This document shows positions 26,213-32,487 of a DNA stretch of 32,487 nt, piece by piece. Source of the stretch: Gammaproteobacteria bacterium (GTDB taxonomy: Bacteria; Pseudomonadota; Gammaproteobacteria; Steroidobacterales; Woeseiaceae); contig JAOUGX010000033.1 of the NCBI GenBank assembly GCA_029865385.1, positions 1 through 32,487 of the forward strand. Direction: 5' to 3'. Both the position numbers and the translations under genes were made by a program. Numbering within the stretch: the stretch's first letter is position 1; each line of letters opens with the position of its first letter. The notes under the pieces were generated by a model that worked only from the letters and a program-made list of their open reading frames with translations, was not told the origin of the DNA and did not search any database.

Positions 26213-26689
26213 TCAAAGCGTCTTCTTTATGCGCAACGACAATACGGCGGCGTCTTCACGACCGCCTTTCGCCTGGTAATAGGACGGTCGACTGGCTATC
26301 TGCCGGAATCCCCTTTTGCGATAGAGGGCCAACGCGCCGACGTTCGACGGCCGGACCTCGAGAAAAACCTCGGTCACCTCAGCCTCCCGAGCGCTGTTGA
26401 GAGCCTCTCGCAGCAATTTGTCCCCGTAACCCAGTTTTCGAAACAGCGGATCGACACACAGATTGAGAATGTGCGCCTCGCCCGCTGCAACGGAAAGGAT
26501 GGCGTAGGCGACCACGTAGTCGCCACGAGTCAGTACGGTGCAGTGATAGCCGGCCAGCAGGCAATCGCGGAAGACGCCGTGGCTCCACGGGAACTCGTAG
26601 CTGCGACGTTCTATATCTGAAACCAGCGGCAGATCGTCGTGAATCATGCGACGAATATGAACAGGTACTTCCTCGATCCTGGAAATCAC
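26213..26689 (-). CDS. rimI: Ribosomal protein alanine acetyltransferase RimI
   Basis: A 158-residue GNAT acetyltransferase that in E. coli N-acetylates ribosomal protein S18. The N-terminal RRMIHDDLPLVSDIERRSYEFPWSHGVFRDCL is family-typical. The acetyl-CoA loop is RKLGYG (84-89) within LCVDPLFRKLGYGDKLL, the likely general base is Glu111 (FLEVRPSN), and Tyr123 is in ALYRKRGF. The GTG start overlaps the stop of the uracil-DNA glycosylase gene by 4 bases (GTGA), so the two are translationally coupled; this pairing is common in gammaproteobacteria. The short C-terminal extension (KGGREDAAVLSLRIKK) is normal for RimI. Confidence 0.92.
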   Translation of the reverse strand: MISRIEEVPVHIRRMIHDDLPLVSDIERRSYEFPWSHGVFRDCLLAGYHCTVLTRGDYVVAYAILSVAAGEAHILNLCVDPLFRKLGYGDKLLREALNSAREAEVTEVFLEVRPSNVGALALYRKRGFRQIASRPSYYQAKGGREDAAVLSLRIKKTL

Positions 26690-27360
26690 GGCGTAAGTTC
26701 CGTTAGCAGCTTACGCACGGTGCACAGGTCTTCCCAGGCTTTACGTTTTTGCGTCGGGCTGCGCAGCAGGTAGGCAGGATGATAGGTGACGATCAAGGGA
26801 AGTTTGCCGTCATTCAGACTGTGGGTCCTGCCACGCAACTGGCCCAATGGCGCATCCGTGTGCAGCAGATGATGTGCGGCGATTCGACCAACGGCGAGTA
26901 CAAGCATCGGTTGCAGCAGTTCGACCTGCCGCTCCAGGTGCCTCCGGCACATGCCGGCCTCCTCCGCCGACGGATCGCGATTATTCGGCGGCCTGCACTT
27001 GAGGACGTTGGCGATGAATACGTCGCTGCGGGAAAAGCCAATTGCGCGCAACATCTCGTCCAGCAACTTGCCGGCACGGCCGACAAACGGTTCACCGCGC
27101 CGGTCCTCTTCGGCACCGGGTGCCTCACCGATGATCATCAGTTGCGCGTTACGACTGCCGACGCCGAAAACGGTCTGCGTTCGGCTCTCGTGCAACGGAC
27201 AGCGTTTGCAATCTGCAACCAGCTGGCGAAGTTGTTCCCAATCCGTTGTCGTCGCGGCATTGTCATCGGCGACAGGCGGCGGCTCCGCTGTGCTGCGGCG
27301 CGTCCAGACTTCTATCCCGATCGCATCGAGGTAGGCGCGTCTTTGGGTTTCAGCAGACAT
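26686..27360 (-). CDS. Family 4 uracil-DNA glycosylase (Fe-S)
   Basis: A 224-residue DNA repair enzyme that removes uracil from DNA. The start ATG at 27360 ([16 protein letters not shown]) is preferred to the longer frame beginning at 27444 because AGGA lies upstream and the shorter product matches family length. Four cysteines are spaced for a 4Fe-4S cluster: Cys51, Cys54 ([10 protein letters not shown]), Cys122 ([11 protein letters not shown]) and Cys138. GEAPGAEED (78-86) is the motif with the uracil-contacting loop, and TYHPAYLLR (192-200, His194) is the second catalytic block. This family shares sequence with a domain once annotated as a phage DNA polymerase. Coupled to rimI. Confidence 0.93.
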   Translation of the reverse strand: MSAETQRRAYLDAIGIEVWTRRSTAEPPPVADDNAATTTDWEQLRQLVADCKRCPLHESRTQTVFGVGSRNAQLMIIGEAPGAEEDRRGEPFVGRAGKLLDEMLRAIGFSRSDVFIANVLKCRPPNNRDPSAEEAGMCRRHLERQVELLQPMLVLAVGRIAAHHLLHTDAPLGQLRGRTHSLNDGKLPLIVTYHPAYLLRSPTQKRKAWEDLCTVRKLLTELTP

Positions 27361-27489
27361 CGGAAATCCTGGGTCGGGTATGGTTCGGATGGAATCGCAC
27401 AGCGGAACTGTCCGTTCACCAGCTGGAATTTTGCCACGTTGCACGGGGCGATGACACCGGCCGCGCCGACAGGCTGCGATCCCCGCGAT

Positions 27490-28116
27490 TCATGGATGTG
27501 GCAGCGTGCCCAGTATGTCGCTGCCGGCCTTCACTTCCCGTCCTGACTCGACCAGGACGCGGCTGTTGATTGGCATATAGACCTCGGCAAAACGCGTCAG
27601 CCTGAGGTAAGCGCAACGCTGACCTTGTCCTACGCGTTCGCCGTATCGGGAAAAGGCACGCGGTACCAGGCCGAATCGATTGCCGTGAAATCTCAACACG
27701 ACGTCATCGCCCTCATCCGTTCGGACCCATAAACCCGGTACTTCGGCATCCGATCGCTTATTCGAAATGTGGCTGTGGTAATCGAGGAGCATGCCTTCCA
27801 CCGGACTGCGCGCCGTGTAGGTGCCAAGACTGCTGATACGAATGATGATCTTGTGCGCGGCATTGCCGACAATTCCGTTATCAACGATTATAACTTCGAC
27901 AATCACGCCATCGACCGGGCTCACCACGGCCAGAGGACTCGACGGAACCGCCCGGTGCGGATCGCGAAACAGGAAATACAACCCGCCCAGCATCAATGCG
28001 GGCGGTACGGAAGCAGCCCAACCCAGGTAGTACCAGCACAACCCGGTTGCGATGGTGCAAGCCGCGAGAAACGGAACACCTTCTTTGGCGACCAGCGAGT
28101 ATCGACGTCCTTTCAA
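27490..28116 (-). CDS. Phosphatidylserine decarboxylase homologue, catalytically degenerate
   Basis: A 208-residue protein of the short (proteobacterial/archaeal-type) phosphatidylserine decarboxylase family, which normally makes phosphatidylethanolamine. Collinearity is good: KEGVPFLAA, two helices, FLFRDPHR (50-55), SPVDG (66-70), VYMP (179-182) and KAGSDILGTL. Asp69 is kept. However, the catalytic His of the CHVNR motif is Tyr100 (TYTAR), and the Gly-Ser self-cleavage site is Thr174-Arg175 (LRLTRFAEV), so it should not form its pyruvoyl group. It may be a pseudoenzyme or have a different role. Start is TTG 28116 with AGGGA about 10 bases upstream. Divergent from proS; 129 bases upstream of the UDG gene. 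Confidence 0.75.
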   Translation of the reverse strand: MKGRRYSLVAKEGVPFLAACTIATGLCWYYLGWAASVPPALMLGGLYFLFRDPHRAVPSSPLAVVSPVDGVIVEVIIVDNGIVGNAAHKIIIRISSLGTYTARSPVEGMLLDYHSHISNKRSDAEVPGLWVRTDEGDDVVLRFHGNRFGLVPRAFSRYGERVGQGQRCAYLRLTRFAEVYMPINSRVLVESGREVKAGSDILGTLPHP

Positions 28117-28176
28117 ATGTATGTGATCCCTGAAGCTGTCTTTCCAGCAAATTCGCGAGTCCCGACACGCGTCGTG

Positions 28177-28182
28177 TAGAAT
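28177..28182 (+). promoter_or_regulatory. Probable -10 box of proS
   Basis: TAGAAT preceded directly by TG and followed by a GC-rich discriminator lies 32 bases before the proS start. The best -35 candidate (TTCGCG, 28152-28157) is weak and 19 bases away. A small inverted repeat (ACACG...CGTGT, about 28165-28177) overlaps its left edge. The assignment rests mainly on position and the -10 sequence. Confidence 0.4.
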
Positions 28183-28214
28183 ACCGCCGCCATTCGTACC
28201 GGGTCAGAATATAC

Positions 28215-29921
28215 ATGCGTTTTACTGAATTTGGACTAACCACACTGAAAGAGGTGCCGTCGGAGGCGGAAATCGTCAGTCATCAGCTGATGCTTCGCGC
28301 CGGCCTGATCCGGCGCCTCGCGTCCGGTCTGTTTACCTGGATGCCGCTCGGTCTGAGGGTGTTACGCAAAATCGAGAACATCATTCGCGAGGAGATGAAT
28401 CGCGCCGGCGCACTCGAGCTATTGATGCCGGCCGTACAACCAGCCGAGTTGTGGCAGGAATCCGGTCGCTGGGATGAATACGGCCACCTGTTGCTCCGCA
28501 TGAGCGATCGGCACAATCGCGATTTTTGTTTCGGCCCGACGCACGAGGAAGTCATTACCGATATCGCCCGTCGCGAATTGCGCAGCTACAAGCAATTGCC
28601 GGTGAATTTCTACCAGATACAGACCAAGTTTCGCGACGAGATTCGGCCGCGCTTCGGCGTCATGCGCGCACGCGAGTTCATCATGAAAGATGCGTATTCC
28701 TTTCATGTCGATCAAAAATCGTTGGAAGTCGGATACCAGAAGATGCATGCTGCCTACACGGCGATTTTCAAACGCCTCGGCCTGCGCTTTCGGGTCGTGG
28801 ATGCCGACAGCGGAGAAATCGGCGGGAGCCGGTCACAGGAATTTCATGTACTTGCAGATTCGGGCGAAGACGCTGTTGCCTGGAGTAACCAGGACAGCTA
28901 TGCGTCCAACGTCGAGACCGCCGCTACACTTCCGCCAACTGGCAGCGCGCCGTCGCCGGCAGCCGAACTTGCCAAGGTCAGCACACCGGGCGTGAAGACA
29001 ATCGACGACCTGGCAGCATTTCTGAAAATCGACGCGACGAAGATCGTAAAGACACTGATCGTCGATGGCGACACCCAACCGGTCGCACTGGTCTTGCGCG
29101 GCGACCATGAACTGAATGCAGTAAAAGCAGCGAAACTTGTTGGCGTAACATCACCCTTGCGTATGACAGACGCGGACGTCATTCGCAAGGCAACCGGCTG
29201 CACGCCGGGGTTTGCCGGGCCGATCGGTTTGAAGATTCCCGTGTACTTCGATCACGCCGTTCGAATCATGTCCGATTTTGTCTGCGGTGGTAACGAAAAG
29301 GACCTGCATTACACCGGCGTGAATTTTGGCCGCGATCTGCAGTTAGGGGAAACCTTCGACTTGCGCAATGTTGTCGCTGGCGATCCTGTGCCGGGCGGCA
29401 AGGGAAAGCTCAGCATTGCGCGTGGCATTGAAGTCGGCCACATTTTTCAGCTTGGTACGAAATACAGCGAAGCGATGAACGCGACCGTCCAGGATCCGGA
29501 CGGTGCCGACGTCTTAATGGCAATGGGTTGTTACGGTATCGGCGTTACCCGTATCGTGGGCGCGGCCATCGAACAGAACCACGACGACAAAGGCATCATC
29601 TGGCCCGAACCGCTCGCTCCGTTCGACGTGGTGCTGATTCCGATCAACATGCATCGATCCGAGCCGTTGCGTGAAGCGGCCGAGAATCTCTATGCGGACT
29701 TGCAGAAGATAGGCGTCAGTGTGCTGTTCGATGATCGCGACGCCCGCCCCGGCGTCAAATTCGCCGATGCGGAATTGATTGGGATTCCACACCGGCTGGT
29801 AATCAGTGACCGGGGTCTTGAGGCCAACGAGCTGGAATACCGGCACCGGCGGGACAGCGACTCGCGCCAGTTGAAACGTGAAGCCGCTCTCGAATTGCTG
29901 CAGAATTCGGGGTTAAGCTGA
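28215..29921 (+). CDS. proS: Prolyl-tRNA synthetase (bacterial type)
   Basis: A 568-residue class II synthetase that charges tRNA-Pro. It has the bacterial-type layout: the catalytic core begins with [24 protein letters not shown] and [11 protein letters not shown] (106-116), motif 2 is [20 protein letters not shown] (136-155), the inserted Ala-tRNA-Pro editing domain occupies about 225-385 ([25 protein letters not shown]), and motif 3 is [14 protein letters not shown] near 440-453. The C-terminal anticodon-binding domain ([19 protein letters not shown], then [22 protein letters not shown]) is complete. Length equals E. coli ProS (572). The ATG is 98 bases from the divergent decarboxylase homologue; a -10 candidate is at 28177. 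Confidence 0.97.
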   Translation: MRFTEFGLTTLKEVPSEAEIVSHQLMLRAGLIRRLASGLFTWMPLGLRVLRKIENIIREEMNRAGALELLMPAVQPAELWQESGRWDEYGHLLLRMSDRHNRDFCFGPTHEEVITDIARRELRSYKQLPVNFYQIQTKFRDEIRPRFGVMRAREFIMKDAYSFHVDQKSLEVGYQKMHAAYTAIFKRLGLRFRVVDADSGEIGGSRSQEFHVLADSGEDAVAWSNQDSYASNVETAATLPPTGSAPSPAAELAKVSTPGVKTIDDLAAFLKIDATKIVKTLIVDGDTQPVALVLRGDHELNAVKAAKLVGVTSPLRMTDADVIRKATGCTPGFAGPIGLKIPVYFDHAVRIMSDFVCGGNEKDLHYTGVNFGRDLQLGETFDLRNVVAGDPVPGGKGKLSIARGIEVGHIFQLGTKYSEAMNATVQDPDGADVLMAMGCYGIGVTRIVGAAIEQNHDDKGIIWPEPLAPFDVVLIPINMHRSEPLREAAENLYADLQKIGVSVLFDDRDARPGVKFADAELIGIPHRLVISDRGLEANELEYRHRRDSDSRQLKREAALELLQNSGLS

Positions 29922-29950
29922 AACGATATCCGATGGCGAAGGCCCGGTGT

Positions 29951-30523
29951 ATGAAGAGCATTACTCCCCGGTTGATAGTTCTAATGCTGGTGCTGGCTTG
30001 CGTCAGCCCCGCTCCGGCACAGGACGCGCCGGATCCCGCGTTACGTGATTTGCTGCGGGCGGTTGCCTCGGAAGCCGACAGTTTCGAAGACCATTTTGCC
30101 GCCCAGGTCTGGCTTACTGACATGTCGGCAAGACTTGAACGACAGGTGGCGAATCCGAACGAGCGGTTGACGATCCTGAAGCGCGTGCATTACGAAGCGA
30201 CTCGCTGGGAGCTGCCGCCGGAACTGGTCCTGGCCGTCATCGACGTCGAAAGCAACTTCGACCGCTTCGCAATTTCCGTCGCCGGTGCGCGCGGCCTCAT
30301 GCAAATCATGCCTTTCTGGCTAAAGGAAATCGGGCGACCCGAAGACAACCTCATGCATATCGACACGAACGTTCGCTATGGATGCACGATTCTGAAGTTT
30401 TATCTCGACCTCGAGAAAGGGGACCTCGCACGCGCCCTTGCCCGCTACAACGGCAGCCGGGGTCAGCGAAAATACCCCAACAAGGTCCTGGATAAGCTAC
30501 GTCTCAAGTGGTTCCGGGTCTGA
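29951..30523 (+). CDS. Lytic transglycosylase, SLT domain
   Basis: A 190-residue exported muramidase-like enzyme that cleaves peptidoglycan glycan strands. I start at ATG 29951, with GAAGG at 29938-29942, because it is directly followed by a signal peptide (about residues 1-24, ending SPAPAQ). The upstream ATG 29933 has no ribosome site. The SLT domain (about residues 80-190) has catalytic Glu100 (AVIDVESNFDRFAIS), GARGLMQIMPFWLKEIG (112-128) and ARYNGSRG near the C-terminus. It is small and consists almost only of the SLT domain and a helical N-terminal part. It lies 29 bases after proS, possibly in the same transcript, and its stop abuts that of acyP. Confidence 0.9.
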   Translation: MKSITPRLIVLMLVLACVSPAPAQDAPDPALRDLLRAVASEADSFEDHFAAQVWLTDMSARLERQVANPNERLTILKRVHYEATRWELPPELVLAVIDVESNFDRFAISVAGARGLMQIMPFWLKEIGRPEDNLMHIDTNVRYGCTILKFYLDLEKGDLARALARYNGSRGQRKYPNKVLDKLRLKWFRV

Positions 30524-30808
30524 TCAGCCCGTTGTAAACCGTCGCGGCGCCGAAATTTCGACCGGTCCTTCGTCGAGCGACTCGACCTTGGCAAGCGCAG
30601 GTCCGTCACGCAACCAGTTGCGGAGCGATAGCAATGCCGCGGGTTTGCCACACGCAACAACTTCGACGCTGCCGTCCGGCAGATTGATCGCATGTCCGGT
30701 GACGCCGAGACTATGGGCAACGTCCCGGGTGCTTGCACGAAAAAACACGCCCTGAACCTTGCCACGGACGACGAAACGACGGCACTGGATTTCAGAGTCC
30801 TGTTTCAT
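30524..30808 (-). CDS. acyP: Acylphosphatase
   Basis: A 94-residue cytosolic enzyme that hydrolyses acyl phosphates. The family signature VVRGKVQGVFFRASTRDVA contains the phosphate-binding loop and catalytic Arg24; catalytic Asn42 is in GHAINLPDGSVEV, where the usual GWVRN is GHAIN. Length is standard. Its TGA stop touches the stop of the lytic transglycosylase gene on the other strand; together they form the palindrome TGATCA. No strong promoter was noted. The same-strand gene upstream at 30853 (DUF4398-like lipoprotein) is 44 bases away, so co-transcription is possible but no functional link is known. Confidence 0.92.
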   Translation of the reverse strand: MKQDSEIQCRRFVVRGKVQGVFFRASTRDVAHSLGVTGHAINLPDGSVEVVACGKPAALLSLRNWLRDGPALAKVESLDEGPVEISAPRRFTTG

Positions 30809-30852
30809 GCCCGCGGTAGACCAGCGCTGCCATCAGCGCAAACCCTGGAAAC

Positions 30853-31188
30853 CTACTTCGGCGTTTCAACGGTTGCGAGTGCATGCAATGCCTTTTGCTT
30901 GGCCTGCATCGCATCGCGCCGAGCCTGGGCATAGGCTCGATCGGCAAGATTTTTTTGTGCGCTGTCGAGCAGGGCCTCGGCCTCACGAATGTCGTCGGGC
31001 GCCGCTTTTTCGGCACCGGCTTCCTTGGCGACCGAAATCGCTTGCCGTGCGTCACTCATTTCCTGCACCGGCGGTGCCGTCTCGCAACCCGGAGTGATAG
31101 CCAGCAAAGCAAGTAAGGCGGCGAACGCCGCGGCACGTAAGGCCGGCGCAGCTTTTTTTTCCTCAGACCTTGCGGTAGCAGCGTGCAC
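30853..31188 (-). CDS. DUF4398-like lipoprotein
   Basis: A 111-residue exported protein. After a basic N-terminus there is an Ala/Leu-rich signal (AAAFAALLALLAITPGC) with probable lipidated Cys35. The mature part is one helical hairpin typical of DUF4398: PVQEMSDARQAISVAKEAGAEKAAPDDIREAEALLDSA repeats in style, rich in Ala, Glu and Lys, and likely coiled-coil. The start is a GTG without an obvious ribosome site, and the long charged N-region before the signal is unusual, so the true start could be different, but there is no inner ATG. A periplasmic or outer-membrane helical role is inferred; partners are unknown. Confidence 0.75.
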   Translation of the reverse strand: MHAATARSEEKKAAPALRAAAFAALLALLAITPGCETAPPVQEMSDARQAISVAKEAGAEKAAPDDIREAEALLDSAQKNLADRAYAQARRDAMQAKQKALHALATVETPK

Positions 31189-31301
31189 GCGGCAACGCTA
31201 GCAAGCGGCCAGCTCCACAGTCAAGCCGAAGGGCAGACCTGACGACGGTCGTAACGACTGCTACAGTTGCTCGCCGGAAATCGACTGTAGCGGAGCCTGA
31301 A

Positions 31302-31658
31302 ATGCCCATTGCGCTTACCATCTATCACAATCCAGGATGTTCCAAGTCACGGAAAACCCTGGAGTTAATTCGAGAGCACGGCATCGAGCCCAGGATTATC
31401 GAGTACCTGAGGGAACCGCCGCCGCCGGCGACCACGCTGCGGCTTGCCAAAATGCTCGGGGTTCCGGTTGCCGACCTTCTCAGGACCGGCGACGGCAACG
31501 AAACCGATGAGACCCTGTCACTGAATGACGGCGCGCTCGCCAGCTGGCTGCAGGATCACCCGGCCGCCTTGCAACGACCGATCGTCGTCGACGAGACGAG
31601 CGCCAGGGCCGTAATCGGAAGACCGCCGGAAACGGTGCTTAAGCTGCTGATAGCATGA
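31302..31658 (+). CDS. ArsC/YfgD-family reductase (glutaredoxin-type arsenate reductase-like)
   Basis: A 118-residue thioredoxin-fold protein of the ArsC group. TIYHNPGCSKSRKTLELI contains the catalytic Cys13, and the C-terminal RPIVVDETSARAVIGRPPE matches the phosphate- or arsenate-binding block (RPIVV...GRPPE). The sequence is closest to E. coli YfgD, whose real activity is uncertain, and not to plasmid arsenate reductase, which has a longer tail. GGAG lies about 8 bases before the ATG. The stop overlaps the wrbA start by 4 bases. The position beside hda is the same as yfgD-hda in E. coli, which supports orthology. Confidence 0.9.
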   Translation: MPIALTIYHNPGCSKSRKTLELIREHGIEPRIIEYLREPPPPATTLRLAKMLGVPVADLLRTGDGNETDETLSLNDGALASWLQDHPAALQRPIVVDETSARAVIGRPPETVLKLLIA

Positions 31659-32248
31659 AAGAAATACTGGTTCTGTATTACTCGCGGTACGGCGCGACCG
31701 AGGCTCTGGCGCGGGAAGTCAGCGTGGGGGTCGATACGGTGGCCGGGGCTGCCGCACGCCTCAGGACAGTCCCCGCTGTCTCGGCAAACAGCGAAGCGAG
31801 CGAGGATGCGATCCCGGCCAAAGGGCCACCGTATGCGTCGATCGATGACCTGGTCGAATGCGCCGGCCTCGTTATCGGAAGCCCGACACGCTTCGGCAAT
31901 ATGGCGGCAGCAATGAAATATTTCCTGGACGGCACCGGCAGCCTGTGGCTGGGCGGCGCATTGGCGGGCAAACCGGCCGGTCTGTTTTCCTCAACCTCGA
32001 CACTGCACGGCGGCCAGGAATCGACACTTCTGACCATGGCAATCCCGCTGCTGCATCACGGCATGCTGATTACCGGCATTCCGTATACGGAAGCCGCGTT
32101 GTCGACGACCACGACCGGTGGATCGCCTTACGGTGCCACCCATGTCAGCTGGAACCGCAAGCCGGACTCGCTGTCCGACGACGAAAAATCGCTGGCTCGC
32201 GCGCTCGGCGCACGCGTCGCCTCGGTCGCACTTAAACTCGCCGATTGA
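31655..32248 (+). CDS. wrbA: NAD(P)H:quinone oxidoreductase, WrbA-type flavoprotein
   Basis: A 197-residue flavodoxin-like protein. The FMN phosphate-binding loop is YYSRYGATEALA (about residues 8-19), and the family-specific SPTRFGNMAAAMKYFLDGTGSLW (about 76-98) and FSSTSTLHGGQESTLL (about 111-126) blocks are present. WrbA enzymes reduce quinones by two electrons and so limit redox cycling. The length matches E. coli WrbA (198). The ATGA overlap with the ArsC/YfgD gene suggests coupled translation. The stop is one base from that of convergent hda. Confidence 0.92.
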   Translation: MKEILVLYYSRYGATEALAREVSVGVDTVAGAAARLRTVPAVSANSEASEDAIPAKGPPYASIDDLVECAGLVIGSPTRFGNMAAAMKYFLDGTGSLWLGGALAGKPAGLFSSTSTLHGGQESTLLTMAIPLLHHGMLITGIPYTEAALSTTTTGGSPYGATHVSWNRKPDSLSDDEKSLARALGARVASVALKLAD

Positions 32249-32249
32249 G

Positions 32250-32487
32250 CTAGCTGTCGATGACCGTGCGGACAAACGGAATGGTCAGCCGACGTTGCGT
32301 TCGCAAGGCTTCTGCATCCAGCCGGTCGAGCAGCGCATACAGGCTGCCCATGTCACGGCGCGTTCTGGACATCAGGTAGCTGGCAGTATCCGCGGGCAAG
32401 TCGAGACCGCGATGCCGCGCCCGCAGCTGCAATGCCATCGTCGTGTCCTGCTCGCTTAGCGCCTGCAACTGGAACACGGTCAGCAGC
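32250..32487 (-). CDS. hda: DnaA regulatory inactivator Hda, C-terminal part
   Basis: The last 79 codons of a gene that continues beyond the window's right edge. The C-terminal lid region LLTVFQLQALSEQDTTMALQ, followed by GLDLPADTASYLMSRTRRDMGSLYALLDRLD, matches Hda, the AAA+ protein that with the sliding clamp stimulates ATP hydrolysis by DnaA to prevent re-initiation of replication. DnaA itself would carry a DNA-binding domain after this point; here the protein ends at VIDS. The N-terminal clamp-binding motif and Walker boxes are outside the window. Confidence 0.9.
   Translation of the reverse strand, partial: LLTVFQLQALSEQDTTMALQLRARHRGLDLPADTASYLMSRTRRDMGSLYALLDRLDAEALRTQRRLTIPFVRTVIDS

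Noticed and set aside
25595-26620. Plus-strand open frame of 341 codons opposite prfC and rimI
   Set aside because: It is antisense to two well-recognised genes and spans their intergenic gap; no domain was seen.

Overview
The window looks like chromosomal DNA from a gammaproteobacterium. Housekeeping genes appear in familiar gammaproteobacterial blocks: lptF/lptG divergent from pepA-holC-valS, prfC, rimI next to a family-4 uracil-DNA glycosylase, proS, and yfgD-like arsC with wrbA beside hda. Lipoproteins, a Tat-type oxidoreductase and the LptFG lipopolysaccharide exporter indicate a Gram-negative envelope. The many small secreted orphans would suit an environmental, perhaps marine or sediment, lineage such as Woeseiaceae, but that placement is a guess. 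No rRNA, tRNA, CRISPR array, insertion sequence or prophage was recognised.

Layout. Positions 1-6114 are loosely packed accessory DNA: a membrane-anchored orphan of low GC with a possibly leaderless promoter, a Cys-rich lipoprotein, a small membrane protein, an AhpD-like protein, a secreted protein with a fibronectin-like domain, two lipoproteins and a DUF606 (YdcZ) membrane protein whose first codons form a perfect Fur-box-like palindrome. Positions 6158-8444 hold three minus-strand genes for exported proteins (SIMPL domain, GC-GGGG lipoprotein, small secreted protein). All three use the same GACAAGGAG ribosome-binding sequence and have leaders that can fold near it. Positions 8618-11822 hold a MAPEG protein, a 12-TM carrier resembling the ATP:ADP antiporters, an overlapping Tat-type aldo/keto reductase and an RDD protein.

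Positions 11840-23128 are core. A nested palindromic repeat separates the RDD gene from lptG. lptF-lptG run leftward, and pepA-holC-valS and the moxR-DUF58-tgpA operon run rightward. A cluster of 24-bp REP-like repeats follows. On the minus strand from 28116 to 23287 come a phosphatidylserine-decarboxylase homologue that appears to have lost its self-cleavage site, the UDG, rimI, prfC and a UMF1-type MFS transporter. proS and a lytic transglycosylase run rightward, acyP and a DUF4398-like lipoprotein leftward, then arsC-wrbA rightward. The 3' end of hda runs off the window.

The points most worth a second look are the folded, Shine-Dalgarno-masking leaders of the 6.1-8.5 kb cassette, the apparent pseudoenzyme of the phosphatidylserine decarboxylase family, the Fur-like palindrome over a start region, the possibly leaderless first gene, and the two families of intergenic palindromic repeats. 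No clearly new multi-gene system (defence, toxin, biosynthetic) was found.
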